From: Spirochaetia bacterium
GTDB lineage: Bacteria > Spirochaetota > Spirochaetia > Treponematales > Treponemataceae
Reading direction: 5' to 3'
DNA: 11,324 nucleotides
NCBI GenBank assembly: GCA_900770075.1
Contig: CAAGIZ010000138.1
Coordinates: 1-11,324 of the forward strand
Under the pieces are notes generated by a model that did not search any database, had not been told where the DNA came from, and saw only the letters and a list, made by a program, of their open reading frames with translations. Below are positions 1 through 6,320 of this stretch, piece after piece; the first letter of the stretch is position 1, and each line of letters begins with the position of its first letter. The position numbers and the translations under genes were made by a program.

Positions 1-9
1 GCTCGCGTC

Positions 10-40
10 AAAAACCTTCCTCGACGGGAAGGTTTTTTTT
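10..40 (+). terminator. Rho-independent terminator of an upstream gene
   Basis: A 10-base stem (11-20 pairing with 27-36) has a six-base loop and runs straight into a T tract that continues to position 40. The form is that of an intrinsic terminator for a plus-strand gene lying left of the window. It sits only 13 bases before the tRNA, so the tRNA needs read-through or a promoter overlapping this hairpin. I see only a poor match for one (TATCTT at 40-45). Confidence 0.8.
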
Positions 41-53
41 ATCTTTTTTGTAT

Positions 54-126
54 CGGGTATTAGCGCAGCTGGTAGCGCACTAGCTTCGGGAGTTAGGGGT
101 CGGCGGTTCGAATCCGCCATACCCGA
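54..126 (+). tRNA. tRNA-Pro (anticodon CGG)
   Basis: A complete cloverleaf can be drawn. The acceptor stem is CGGGTAT (54-60) with ATACCCG (119-125) and discriminator A126. The D arm has GCGC/GCGC. The anticodon stem is CTAGC/GTTAG with one G-U pair around the loop TTCGGGA, which gives anticodon CGG. The T arm is GGCGG-TTCGAAT-CCGCC. A C1-G72 first pair and the loop TTCGGGA are typical of bacterial tRNA-Pro reading CCG codons. The 3' CCA is not encoded (TAT follows A126), so a CCA-adding enzyme must supply it. Confidence 0.96.
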
Positions 127-150
127 TATTTTTTTCTGGCTTTTTTTTCA

Positions 151-233
151 GACTGCGCCGGATGGTAGCGGCCGCACAAAGTGCGGGTGCAGGGCACCGG
201 AGGCGCGTAAGACGCCGTAGCCGCGGACAGCCG
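151..233. repeat. GC-rich multi-hairpin element, possible dispersed repeat
   Basis: About 80 bases are far richer in G+C than the flanks and full of short inverted repeats. These are CCGCAC-AAA-GTGCGG (172-186), GGTGC-AGG-GCACC (186-198) and GGCG/CGCC (202-205 with 213-216). An outer pairing GCGG (168-171) with CCGC (221-224) encloses them, and CTG/CAG (153-155 with 228-230) may close the whole. There is no ORF or ribosome binding site. The layout resembles a REP-like intergenic repeat or a small structured RNA. It lies directly after the tRNA, a common insertion spot. Family identity is not established from the sequence alone. Confidence 0.5.
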
Positions 234-290
234 TTTTGTTTCAGAAAATTCAGCCCGACAGTTTTTTTTCCCTTAACAGGGAATTGTGCG

Positions 291-298
291 CCCCCCCC
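291..298. repeat. Homopolymeric C8 tract
   Basis: Eight C residues lie about 95 bases upstream of the regulator gene start and are followed by a run of seven A (301-307). Long C or G runs are rare here compared with A or T runs. In treponemes, poly-G/C tracts in promoter spacers are known to vary in length and switch expression. At eight bases this tract is borderline, and I cannot place convincing -35 and -10 boxes around it. Confidence 0.4.
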
Positions 299-370
299 TT
301 AAAAAAATCAAAAAATAACAATTTTTTCTTCAGTTTTGCGCATTAAATCCGAAAATTTCATCAGCTGGTA

Positions 371-393
371 GGACAATTTTGGAGAGGTTGTCC
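371..393 (+). promoter_or_regulatory. Hairpin presenting the ribosome binding site of the 394-1116 gene
   Basis: GGACAA (371-376) and TTGTCC (388-393) form a perfect 6-bp inverted repeat. Its 11-base loop contains the Shine-Dalgarno sequence GGAGAGG (381-387), and the ATG at 394 follows the stem immediately. The Shine-Dalgarno to ATG gap is six bases, which decides the start codon. If the hairpin forms in RNA, the site is displayed in a loop and the start codon abuts the helix, so a protein or RNA ligand could control translation here. Confidence 0.45.
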
Positions 394-1116
394 ATGGAAA
401 TCTGTTTTCTTACCCACGAAGAAAGCGTTTGCCGACTGATTATGGAAAGGCTTGAAAAATTCGGCTTCCGTTGCTTTCTTCAAAACGATTGGAATGTTCT
501 TTACAGTGAACTTCAGGCTCCGCAATGCCGGATTGACCTGCTTGTCTGCGATTTTATGCTTACAAGCACCTGCTGCTTTAACCTTTTTGAAGCAATAATC
601 GAAGCAGGGAAAAAAATTCCCGTGATTTATTACAACGACCCTTCTTTTGGCGATCTGGAAAGAGTAAACCACTGGATTAGCCAGAACGAAATTTATTATC
701 AGACCGCTTTTCCTTCAAAATATCTGGATTTTCTAGACAAACTCAATAAAACCGTCTGCGACCCCCGCATAAAACGCCATATCTCCCTTCTTCAGCCTCC
801 GGTGCCTCTTGACGGCACTGAAGAGGAAAATGCCGGTGCAGAAGAAAAGCTCAATCTGGTGGAATTCCGGCTGAGGAACAATCTTTCTCCCGTACTGTAC
901 CGGCTTTTTGAGTTTATGTACAAAAACCGTACGAAGGATCTGACCTTAAAGGAACTGGAAAAAGCGCTTTTCAGCAGGAGAAGGAGTTTTTTCGGGCACA
1001 AGTCTTCCGTCTATTCCTACATTTCAAGGCTAAAAACCTCGCTGGGAGCAGAAGGAACTTCTAATGTAAGAATTCTGCGCTCTTCCAGAGGCTGCTACAG
1101 GCTTATCGTCCTGTAA
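394..1116 (+). CDS. OmpR-like regulator with degenerate receiver domain
   Basis: Predicted 240-residue cytoplasmic protein. Residues 1-120 look like a CheY-type receiver: a hydrophobic first strand, then D53 (in LLVCDF) at the phospho-acceptor position. The acidic pair after strand 1 is replaced by H8-E9-E10, and the conserved Lys near the end of the fold seems absent (YYQTAF region). Residues about 120-150 are an acidic linker. The last 85 residues resemble the OmpR winged helix, with an LSPVLYRLFEFM start, a YSYISRLKTSL recognition-helix pattern and a terminal RSSRGCYRL hairpin. ATG394 is preferred over TTG379 because GGAGAGG lies six bases before it. No histidine kinase gene is adjacent. 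The likely role is DNA-binding regulation, perhaps independent of phosphorylation. Its target is unknown; the operator-like palindrome before the next gene is an obvious candidate, but this is inference. Confidence 0.72.
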   Translation: MEICFLTHEESVCRLIMERLEKFGFRCFLQNDWNVLYSELQAPQCRIDLLVCDFMLTSTCCFNLFEAIIEAGKKIPVIYYNDPSFGDLERVNHWISQNEIYYQTAFPSKYLDFLDKLNKTVCDPRIKRHISLLQPPVPLDGTEEENAGAEEKLNLVEFRLRNNLSPVLYRLFEFMYKNRTKDLTLKELEKALFSRRRSFFGHKSSVYSYISRLKTSLGAEGTSNVRILRSSRGCYRLIVL

Positions 1117-1146
1117 AATTTCCCTGACGTTTGCCATGCTGTACCC

Positions 1147-1168
1147 GGGACTGTCAATTGACAGCCCC
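1147..1168. promoter_or_regulatory. Operator-like palindrome over the -35 box
   Basis: CTGTCAATTGACAG (1151-1164) is a perfect 14-base palindrome, and GGG/CCC extend the symmetry to 1147-1168 with one mismatched pair. A third half-site, CTGTC, follows at 1170-1174. The palindrome contains the TTGACA hexamer of the next gene's promoter, so a bound dimer would block RNA polymerase. There is no T tract after it, which argues against a terminator for the upstream gene. Confidence 0.5.
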
Positions 1169-1187
1169 GCTGTCTGAATGATAAAAT
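1158..1187 (+). promoter_or_regulatory. Sigma70-type promoter of the chaperone gene
   Basis: A consensus -35 TTGACA (1158-1163) and -10 TAAAAT (1182-1187) are separated by 18 bases. The predicted start is near 1194, giving a leader of about 125 bases before the ATG at 1318. The promoter would serve the chaperone gene and the coupled Maf-like gene. Confidence 0.65.
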
Positions 1188-1204
1188 TACAACACTGTTT
1201 TTAA

Positions 1205-1293
1205 ATTCTGATTACCCGAAAATCTGAAATTTTTCAGAATCTTCTATGTAAAGTTCAGGTCAAAGTTCAGGATTTTTCAGACAGGCTGAAAAA
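1205..1293 (+). promoter_or_regulatory. TTCAG/CTGAA-rich leader with competing hairpins
   Basis: The predicted leader of the chaperone gene has many TTCAG-type pentamers on both strands. ATTCTGA (1205-1211) can pair with TCAGAAT (1234-1240). Alternatively TCTGAA (1223-1228) pairs with TTCAGA (1233-1238). AAAGTTCAGG occurs twice in tandem with a 12-base period (1250-1259, 1262-1271). TTTTTCAG (1273-1280) pairs with CTGAAAAA (1286-1293) shortly before the Shine-Dalgarno AGGA at 1304-1307. The arrangement permits mutually exclusive structures. Function is unproven. Confidence 0.35.
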
Positions 1294-1317
1294 AAATAAA
1301 AAAAGGATGCTTTTACC

Positions 1318-2787
1318 ATGAAAAAAACAATGCTTTTTGTCGGCTCTGTAATCATCTTGATTTTGTCGGCTGTCACCTTTATTTTTATTCCTGCCATGGC
1401 ACAGGGAGCCGGTCAGGATTCCCTCGTCTTCGGTAAATACGGAAAAAAGAAGATTGAGTACACCCAGGGCAGCGAATTTGCAAATGCAGTTGCAAACTAC
1501 ACCGAAATGTACAGAAACCAGGGTGTGGAACTGAACGACTCGGATTACTACTATATCTATAACTATGCTTTTGTTTCTGCAGTTCAGGCTATCGCTTATG
1601 CCGAAAACGTAAAAAAGTCTGGCTGGGAACCTTCAAAAGAAGCAGTTGCCAACCAGATGTACCAGTTCTTTCTGGACGAAAACGGCAAGTACTCTTCGGA
1701 AATATACAATTCCTACGGAACAGAGCAGAAGTCACGGCTTCAGAAAGACATTACAAACGGCCTTATCTGGAACAGGTGCAGCGAAGACCTTTTGGGCACC
1801 CAGTCTGAATACGGCGGTTTCCGTCTTTACGGCATAAAAAGTTCCGATGCAGAAAAAGCCTTTTTGGAAAACATGGCTTCAGAAAAGCGCGCTTTTGACC
1901 TTGCTGTATTCAACAAAGAAGACTATCCTCAGGCTCAGGTAAAGGCCTTTGGAGAAGAGAATAAGGCAAAGTTTACAAAATACAACTTTTCAGTAATCAC
2001 TGTAAAAGACAAGTCCAAGGCAAAATCAATCCTCAACCAGATTAAAAACGAAGAAATCACCTTTACAGACGCTGTTGCAGAATATTCTGACAAGGCTTAT
2101 TCCGGTGCAGACGGCAAGCTTTCTTCAAACTACGGCTACCAGATTCAGAACATCTTGACAAATGAAGCAGATGCTCAGGCTCTTCTTGCACTGGAACTCA
2201 ACCAGACAAGTGAAGTCATCGAAACCTCTGCCGGATACTCAATCTTCCACAACGATTTGGTTACTGCAGAACCGGATTTTACCGATTCCACCGTTATTGC
2301 TGCTGTCCGCTCTTACATCAACGAAAACGAGGCTTCAGTTATCGAAGACTACTTTATAGAAAAAGCAAAGTCTGTCATCTCCGCATCTGCCAAAAACGGT
2401 TTTGAAGCTGCTGCTAAGGCAAACAATGCTAAATTCGTAAAAGTTCCTGCCTTTGCCCTTAACTACTCAAACGATGCTTTGCTTGGTTCTCTGCCGGAAG
2501 AATTTACATCCATATCAGGGGCTTCCACAAACGAAAACCTTTTCCAGAAAGCCTTTGCCCTTAAAACAGGGGAAGTTTCTGAACCAGTGGTTACAGGCAA
2601 TTCAATTCTGGTACTCAAGGCTGCCGGAACTCAGAAAGACAACCTTACCGATGCTAAAAAGGAAGAACTGGCAAATGCTCTTTCTTCTCTGGATTCTTCT
2701 ACCATTCAGTACACGCTTATGTCCAGCGACAAGGTGCAGAACAATGTGGCAGAAGTTTTCTTTACCAAATTGATGAAAACAAACTGA
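1318..2787 (+). CDS. Membrane-anchored SurA/PpiD-like periplasmic chaperone
   Basis: 489 residues. An N-terminal hydrophobic segment (about 5-25) ends in PAMAQG and is either a signal anchor or a cleaved signal peptide. Residues 35-200 form the helical, Tyr/Asn/Lys-rich N-terminal part typical of SurA/PpiD chaperones. Residues about 221-313 resemble a parvulin (PpiC) domain, and a second worn copy lies near 365-440, ending in the family-like GEVSEPVVTGNSILVLKAAG. Canonical active-site histidines seem lost: the first-strand site reads YNFSVITV and the late His motif reads SAGYSIF. A chaperone role for exported or outer-membrane proteins is therefore likelier than prolyl isomerase activity. The ATG has AGGA ten bases upstream and follows a good promoter. 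Tandem TGA-TAA stops precede the next gene, four bases away. Confident as a SurA/PpiD-like protein; the exact orthologue is unclear. Confidence 0.8.
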   Translation: MKKTMLFVGSVIILILSAVTFIFIPAMAQGAGQDSLVFGKYGKKKIEYTQGSEFANAVANYTEMYRNQGVELNDSDYYYIYNYAFVSAVQAIAYAENVKKSGWEPSKEAVANQMYQFFLDENGKYSSEIYNSYGTEQKSRLQKDITNGLIWNRCSEDLLGTQSEYGGFRLYGIKSSDAEKAFLENMASEKRAFDLAVFNKEDYPQAQVKAFGEENKAKFTKYNFSVITVKDKSKAKSILNQIKNEEITFTDAVAEYSDKAYSGADGKLSSNYGYQIQNILTNEADAQALLALELNQTSEVIETSAGYSIFHNDLVTAEPDFTDSTVIAAVRSYINENEASVIEDYFIEKAKSVISASAKNGFEAAAKANNAKFVKVPAFALNYSNDALLGSLPEEFTSISGASTNENLFQKAFALKTGEVSEPVVTGNSILVLKAAGTQKDNLTDAKKEELANALSSLDSSTIQYTLMSSDKVQNNVAEVFFTKLMKTN

Positions 2788-2791
2788 TAAA

Positions 2792-4456
2792 TTGAACGAT
2801 ACCAATTCCGGTAAAACAAAAACTGGAGAGCCCTGTCTGGTAGAAGCTGGTCAGGGCTTTTCTGTTATTTACAAAGACAGGTTTCTCTACTCAAAATATT
2901 CACCGCAAAAAGCCGCCGTACAGGCAGTGGAACAGCTTGCCGTTTTGCCGCAGACCATCATTCTCTGTTTTTCGCCCTGCCTGTGGTACGGGCTGAAAGA
3001 ACTTCTGGAAAAACTTCCTGAACAGTCGCTTATTCTTGGAATTGAAGCCGACACAAGTCTTTTCGGGCTTGCACAGGAAAAACTACAGGAATTTAAGACT
3101 GCTTTTTCCAATGCGGAAGGCAAAGTTCTGCTGACATCTCCTGACAAAATCGAAGGTCTCGTAAAAAAACTCCCCCGTTTCAGAAGGGTCTGCACCCTGG
3201 AAATGAGCGGAGGGACATTTTTTTTCAAGCCGCTGTACTCAGAAATATCTCTTTTTGTCCAAAACTATGTTGCTTCCTTTTGGAAAAACCGCATTACTCT
3301 GGTAAAACTTGGAAGGCTTTTCTGCAGGAATTTTTTCAGAAACCTTAAAGACATTCCGGCCTCCAAAAGCGTTCCCTGCTCCTCTCCTTTTTTTTCCAGA
3401 CCCTTTATAGTTTTTGGAGCCGGACAAAGCACGGAGTCCTTTCTAGACAGGATTTCCAAGGATACGCTAAAAAGCTGCACCCTGCTTGCAGTTGATGCGG
3501 CTCTTCCGGTTCTTTTAAAACACCAGATACAGCCTGATTTTGTAGTTGCCGTTGAAGCCCAGCTTGCCATAGAAAAAGCATACATTGGAACAAAAGACCT
3601 GCACTCTGCAATAATAAGCGACCTGTCCTCCAGACCTGAAATTCTTCTGCACACGAAAGGCAGGCACCTCTATTTCTATTCTGAATTTTCAGAAAGCGCT
3701 TTTTTTGAACAGGCAGACACAAAAAAAATTCTTCCGCCAAAACTTCCGCCCCTGGGTTCCGTAGGTCTTACCGCAGTTTTTCTGGCACTTTTTATGCGCC
3801 CAGACAAAAACGTGCCTGTCTTTGTTACAGGTTTGGATTTTTCCTACAGTCTGGGATTTACCCACGCAAGAGGTGCTCCTGCACACACGGCAAGGCTAAT
3901 ATCCTGCGGACGTTTTACCCCGGTGGAAAACTACGAGGCAGCATTTAAAATCGGAGCAAAAACAGTTTCCGGAAAAAACGGAAATGTAATAACAGATACC
4001 GCCCTGAAAAACTATGCTGGGCTTTTTGTAAATTTTTTTGAAAACACCTCTGCCCTTTACGACTCAGGCATTTCAGGACTTAACCTTGGACTGCCCTTTG
4101 CTTCAACAGAACAGATTGAAAGCGTATGCACTTCCCTGCCTGCAAAGACCGAAGATGAGTATGATGGAATTTGGGCAGAAGACAAAATAAATACAGGGAA
4201 AACAAAAAAAGCAACCGCCGGCTATCTTGATTCCGAAAAGGCTGCACTGCTTCGGATAAAAGAACTTCTCTCAAAAGGTGAAAAAGCCCTTCCCCCACCT
4301 GTTCCAAACTTAAAAGAAGAGCTGGCTTCCCTTTTACAGACCAGAGAATACCTTTACCTGCATTTCCCGGACGGATACAAATTCGACCCGGAAAACCTGA
4401 GCATGCTAAAGCGAATAAGAAACGAAATTGATTTTTTTCTGAAAAATTTCGATTAG
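2792..4456 (+). CDS. Maf/MptE-like (DUF115 family) motility-associated protein
   Basis: 554 residues, predicted cytoplasmic. The recognisable core spans residues about 200-365: FIVFGAGQS (206-214), then VDAALPVLLKHQIQPDFVVA (234-253), and GLDFSYSLG with HARG (347-361). These are hallmarks of the MptE-like/DUF115 domain shared by archaeal 6-hydroxymethylpterin pyrophosphokinase and bacterial motility-associated factors (Maf). Maf proteins are linked to flagellin glycosylation with nonulosonic acids. Residues 20-190 and 450-554 are lineage-specific flanks. Translation probably starts at TTG2792. An in-frame TGA lies at 2774-2776, no Shine-Dalgarno is visible, and the chaperone stop is four bases upstream, so translational coupling is likely. 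CTG2837 after GGAGAG is a less likely alternative. Flagellin modification is inferred from the family; no flagellar or sugar gene is nearby. Confidence 0.78.
   Translation: MNDTNSGKTKTGEPCLVEAGQGFSVIYKDRFLYSKYSPQKAAVQAVEQLAVLPQTIILCFSPCLWYGLKELLEKLPEQSLILGIEADTSLFGLAQEKLQEFKTAFSNAEGKVLLTSPDKIEGLVKKLPRFRRVCTLEMSGGTFFFKPLYSEISLFVQNYVASFWKNRITLVKLGRLFCRNFFRNLKDIPASKSVPCSSPFFSRPFIVFGAGQSTESFLDRISKDTLKSCTLLAVDAALPVLLKHQIQPDFVVAVEAQLAIEKAYIGTKDLHSAIISDLSSRPEILLHTKGRHLYFYSEFSESAFFEQADTKKILPPKLPPLGSVGLTAVFLALFMRPDKNVPVFVTGLDFSYSLGFTHARGAPAHTARLISCGRFTPVENYEAAFKIGAKTVSGKNGNVITDTALKNYAGLFVNFFENTSALYDSGISGLNLGLPFASTEQIESVCTSLPAKTEDEYDGIWAEDKINTGKTKKATAGYLDSEKAALLRIKELLSKGEKALPPPVPNLKEELASLLQTREYLYLHFPDGYKFDPENLSMLKRIRNEIDFFLKNFD
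4423..4451 (-). terminator. Weak candidate terminator for lepA inside the convergent gene
   Basis: CGAAATT (4423-4429) and AATTTCG (4445-4451) form a 7-bp AT-rich stem. Read leftwards it is followed by a modestly U-rich stretch. It lies inside the last codons of the Maf-like gene, 52 bases past the lepA stop. A second, 4-bp stem is in the 46-base gap itself. Neither is strong, and the two converging transcripts may overlap. Confidence 0.2.
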
Positions 4457-4502
4457 ACCGATGCCAAAACCGTCAATGCAAAAACGGACAGAAAATGCAG
4501 CC

Positions 4503-6305
4503 TTAGTCTTCTTTTTCCTTCAAAACAGCAAGGAAGGCACTCTGAGGAAGTTCAACATTTCCGACCATCTTCATCCTCTTTTTACCTTCTTTCTGTTTTT
4601 CCAGAAGCTTGCGCTTTCGGGTAATGTCACCGCCGTAACACTTTGCAAGGACGTCTTTCCGCACAGGATTTACTGTTTCTCTAGCAATTATCTGACTTCC
4701 AATAGCACCTTGAATTGCAATTTTAAACTGCTGCCGGGCAATTTCATCTTTCAAACGCTCACACACTTTTTTTGCCCTGGCAACCGCTCCCGGACGATAA
4801 GCCAGAAACGAAAGGGCATCCACCGGCTTTGAGTTTATAAGGATATCAACCTTTACGAGATCTGTAGGACGATACTCAATAACCTCGTAATCAAAACTGG
4901 CATATCCACGGCTGTAACTCTTCAGGCGGTCGTAAAAATCAAAAAGCACTTCAGAAAGAGGCATTTCATAAATAAGCTCTACCCGTTTTTCATCGAGATA
5001 GGTCATATTTTTTTGAATTCCACGTTTTTCAGTGCATAAATTCATAATCGAACCTATGTATTCGCTGGGAGTTATGATAGAAGCACGGATGTAAGGTTCC
5101 CTTGCCTCTTTTATCTTTGTTTCAGGAAATTCCGTAGGATTATCGACTACAATTTCTGTGCCGTTTGTAAGCGTACAGTTGTATTCTACGGAAGGAGAAG
5201 TAAAAATTACTGACTGATCATAATCCCGCTCAAGACGTTCCTGAATTATTTCCAGATGCAAAAGTCCGAGAAATCCGCAGCGAAAACCGTTCCCCAATGC
5301 AATTGAATTATCCTTGTCGTAGGTAAGGCTGGCATCGTTAAGCTTAAGCTTTTCCATGCTGTCTTTCAGCTCTTCGTAATCGTTGGAATCCATCGGATAA
5401 ATCGAAGAAAAAACTACCGGTTTAACATCCTTAAATCCCGGCAAAGGCTCTAGTGCAGGATCACCCGCCAAAGTTACAGTATCGCCGACACGAACGTCGC
5501 TTACGGTCTTACAGCCTGCAATTATGTAACCTACATCTCCGGCTTCCAGATACGAGGTTTCTTCGTAATTTATCTTGAACACACCGATTTGTTCGACTTT
5601 GTAATCGGAACCGTTGGACATAAAGCGTATGGCATCGCCTTTTTTTATGCGTCCCTCTTTTACGCGAATGTGAATTACAACACCTCTATATTCATCATAA
5701 TGGCAGTCAAAAATAAGAGCCTGTGCCTTACATTCAGGATTTCCAGCCGGCGGCGGAAATTTAGAAACTATGGCTTCAAGAAGATCGTCTATTCCTTCAC
5801 CTGTTTTTGCACTGACCAGAACGGCATCTTCCGGATCAAGTCCAAGGTCGTGTTCAATCTGCTTTTTTACGGCAGGAATGTCGGCAGAGGGAAGGTCGAT
5901 TTTATTTATGACAGGAACGATGGTCAAATCCTGCTCCATGGCCATAAAAAGGTTGGACATGGTTTGACTTTCAACCCCCTGACTGGCATCCACAAGGATA
6001 AGGGCTCCTTCGCAGGAAGCAATAGCCCGTGAAACCTCATAAGAAAAATCAACGTGCCCCGGAGTATCGACAAAATTAAGCTCGTAATCGTGACCGTCCT
6101 TTGCATGATAGGGAATCGTTACAGCCTGACTTTTTATGGTAATTCCACGTTCCCGTTCTATATCCATGTTGTCCAAAATCTGATTGGTCATCTGCCGGTC
6201 GTCTATAATCTTAGATTTTTGAATAAGCCGGTCAGAAAGCGTAGACTTTCCGTGGTCAATATGAGCAACAATACAAAAGTTCCGTTTATATTTCATTTCT
6301 GTCAT
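4503..6305 (-). CDS. lepA: Elongation factor 4 (LepA), ribosome back-translocating GTPase
   Basis: 600 residues, the normal length for LepA. All GTPase motifs are intact: G1 AHIDHGKS (14-21), G2 RGIT (53-56), G3 DTPGH (80-84, with the catalytic His84), G4 NKID (134-137) and G5 SAK (165-167). The LepA-specific C-terminal domain follows, ending in the Lys/Arg-rich region CYGGDITRKRKLLEKQKEGK that binds the ribosome. LepA is a translational GTPase that acts on stalled or mistranslocated ribosomes and in ribosome assembly. The start at 6305 or the in-frame ATG at 6296 (MKYKRNF, the commoner LepA start) cannot be separated, because neither has a clear Shine-Dalgarno. The upstream protease stop is only 15 bases away, so the two genes are probably co-transcribed and translationally coupled. 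Confidence 0.97.
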   Translation of the reverse strand: MTEMKYKRNFCIVAHIDHGKSTLSDRLIQKSKIIDDRQMTNQILDNMDIERERGITIKSQAVTIPYHAKDGHDYELNFVDTPGHVDFSYEVSRAIASCEGALILVDASQGVESQTMSNLFMAMEQDLTIVPVINKIDLPSADIPAVKKQIEHDLGLDPEDAVLVSAKTGEGIDDLLEAIVSKFPPPAGNPECKAQALIFDCHYDEYRGVVIHIRVKEGRIKKGDAIRFMSNGSDYKVEQIGVFKINYEETSYLEAGDVGYIIAGCKTVSDVRVGDTVTLAGDPALEPLPGFKDVKPVVFSSIYPMDSNDYEELKDSMEKLKLNDASLTYDKDNSIALGNGFRCGFLGLLHLEIIQERLERDYDQSVIFTSPSVEYNCTLTNGTEIVVDNPTEFPETKIKEAREPYIRASIITPSEYIGSIMNLCTEKRGIQKNMTYLDEKRVELIYEMPLSEVLFDFYDRLKSYSRGYASFDYEVIEYRPTDLVKVDILINSKPVDALSFLAYRPGAVARAKKVCERLKDEIARQQFKIAIQGAIGSQIIARETVNPVRKDVLAKCYGGDITRKRKLLEKQKEGKKRMKMVGNVELPQSAFLAVLKEKED

Positions 6306-6320
6306 AGAATGACAATTTTA

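Noticed and set aside
268..283. TTCCCT-TAAC-AGGGAA as a terminator after the tRNA
   Set aside because: The T run lies before the stem rather than after it on the plus strand, and there is no U tract on the minus strand.
379..393. Upstream TTG start for the regulator gene
   Set aside because: It would place the strong GGAGAGG inside the coding region; ATG394 has ideal spacing to it.
1147..1168. Palindrome read as the terminator of the regulator gene
   Set aside because: It has no following T tract and it contains a consensus -35 box.
3218..3728. T8 and A8 runs inside the Maf-like gene as phase-variable tracts
   Set aside because: Such A/T runs are frequent throughout this AT-rich coding sequence and the frame is intact.
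4461..4832. Plus-strand open frame of 123 codons
   Set aside because: Antisense to the well-supported lepA 3' end, with no ribosome binding site.
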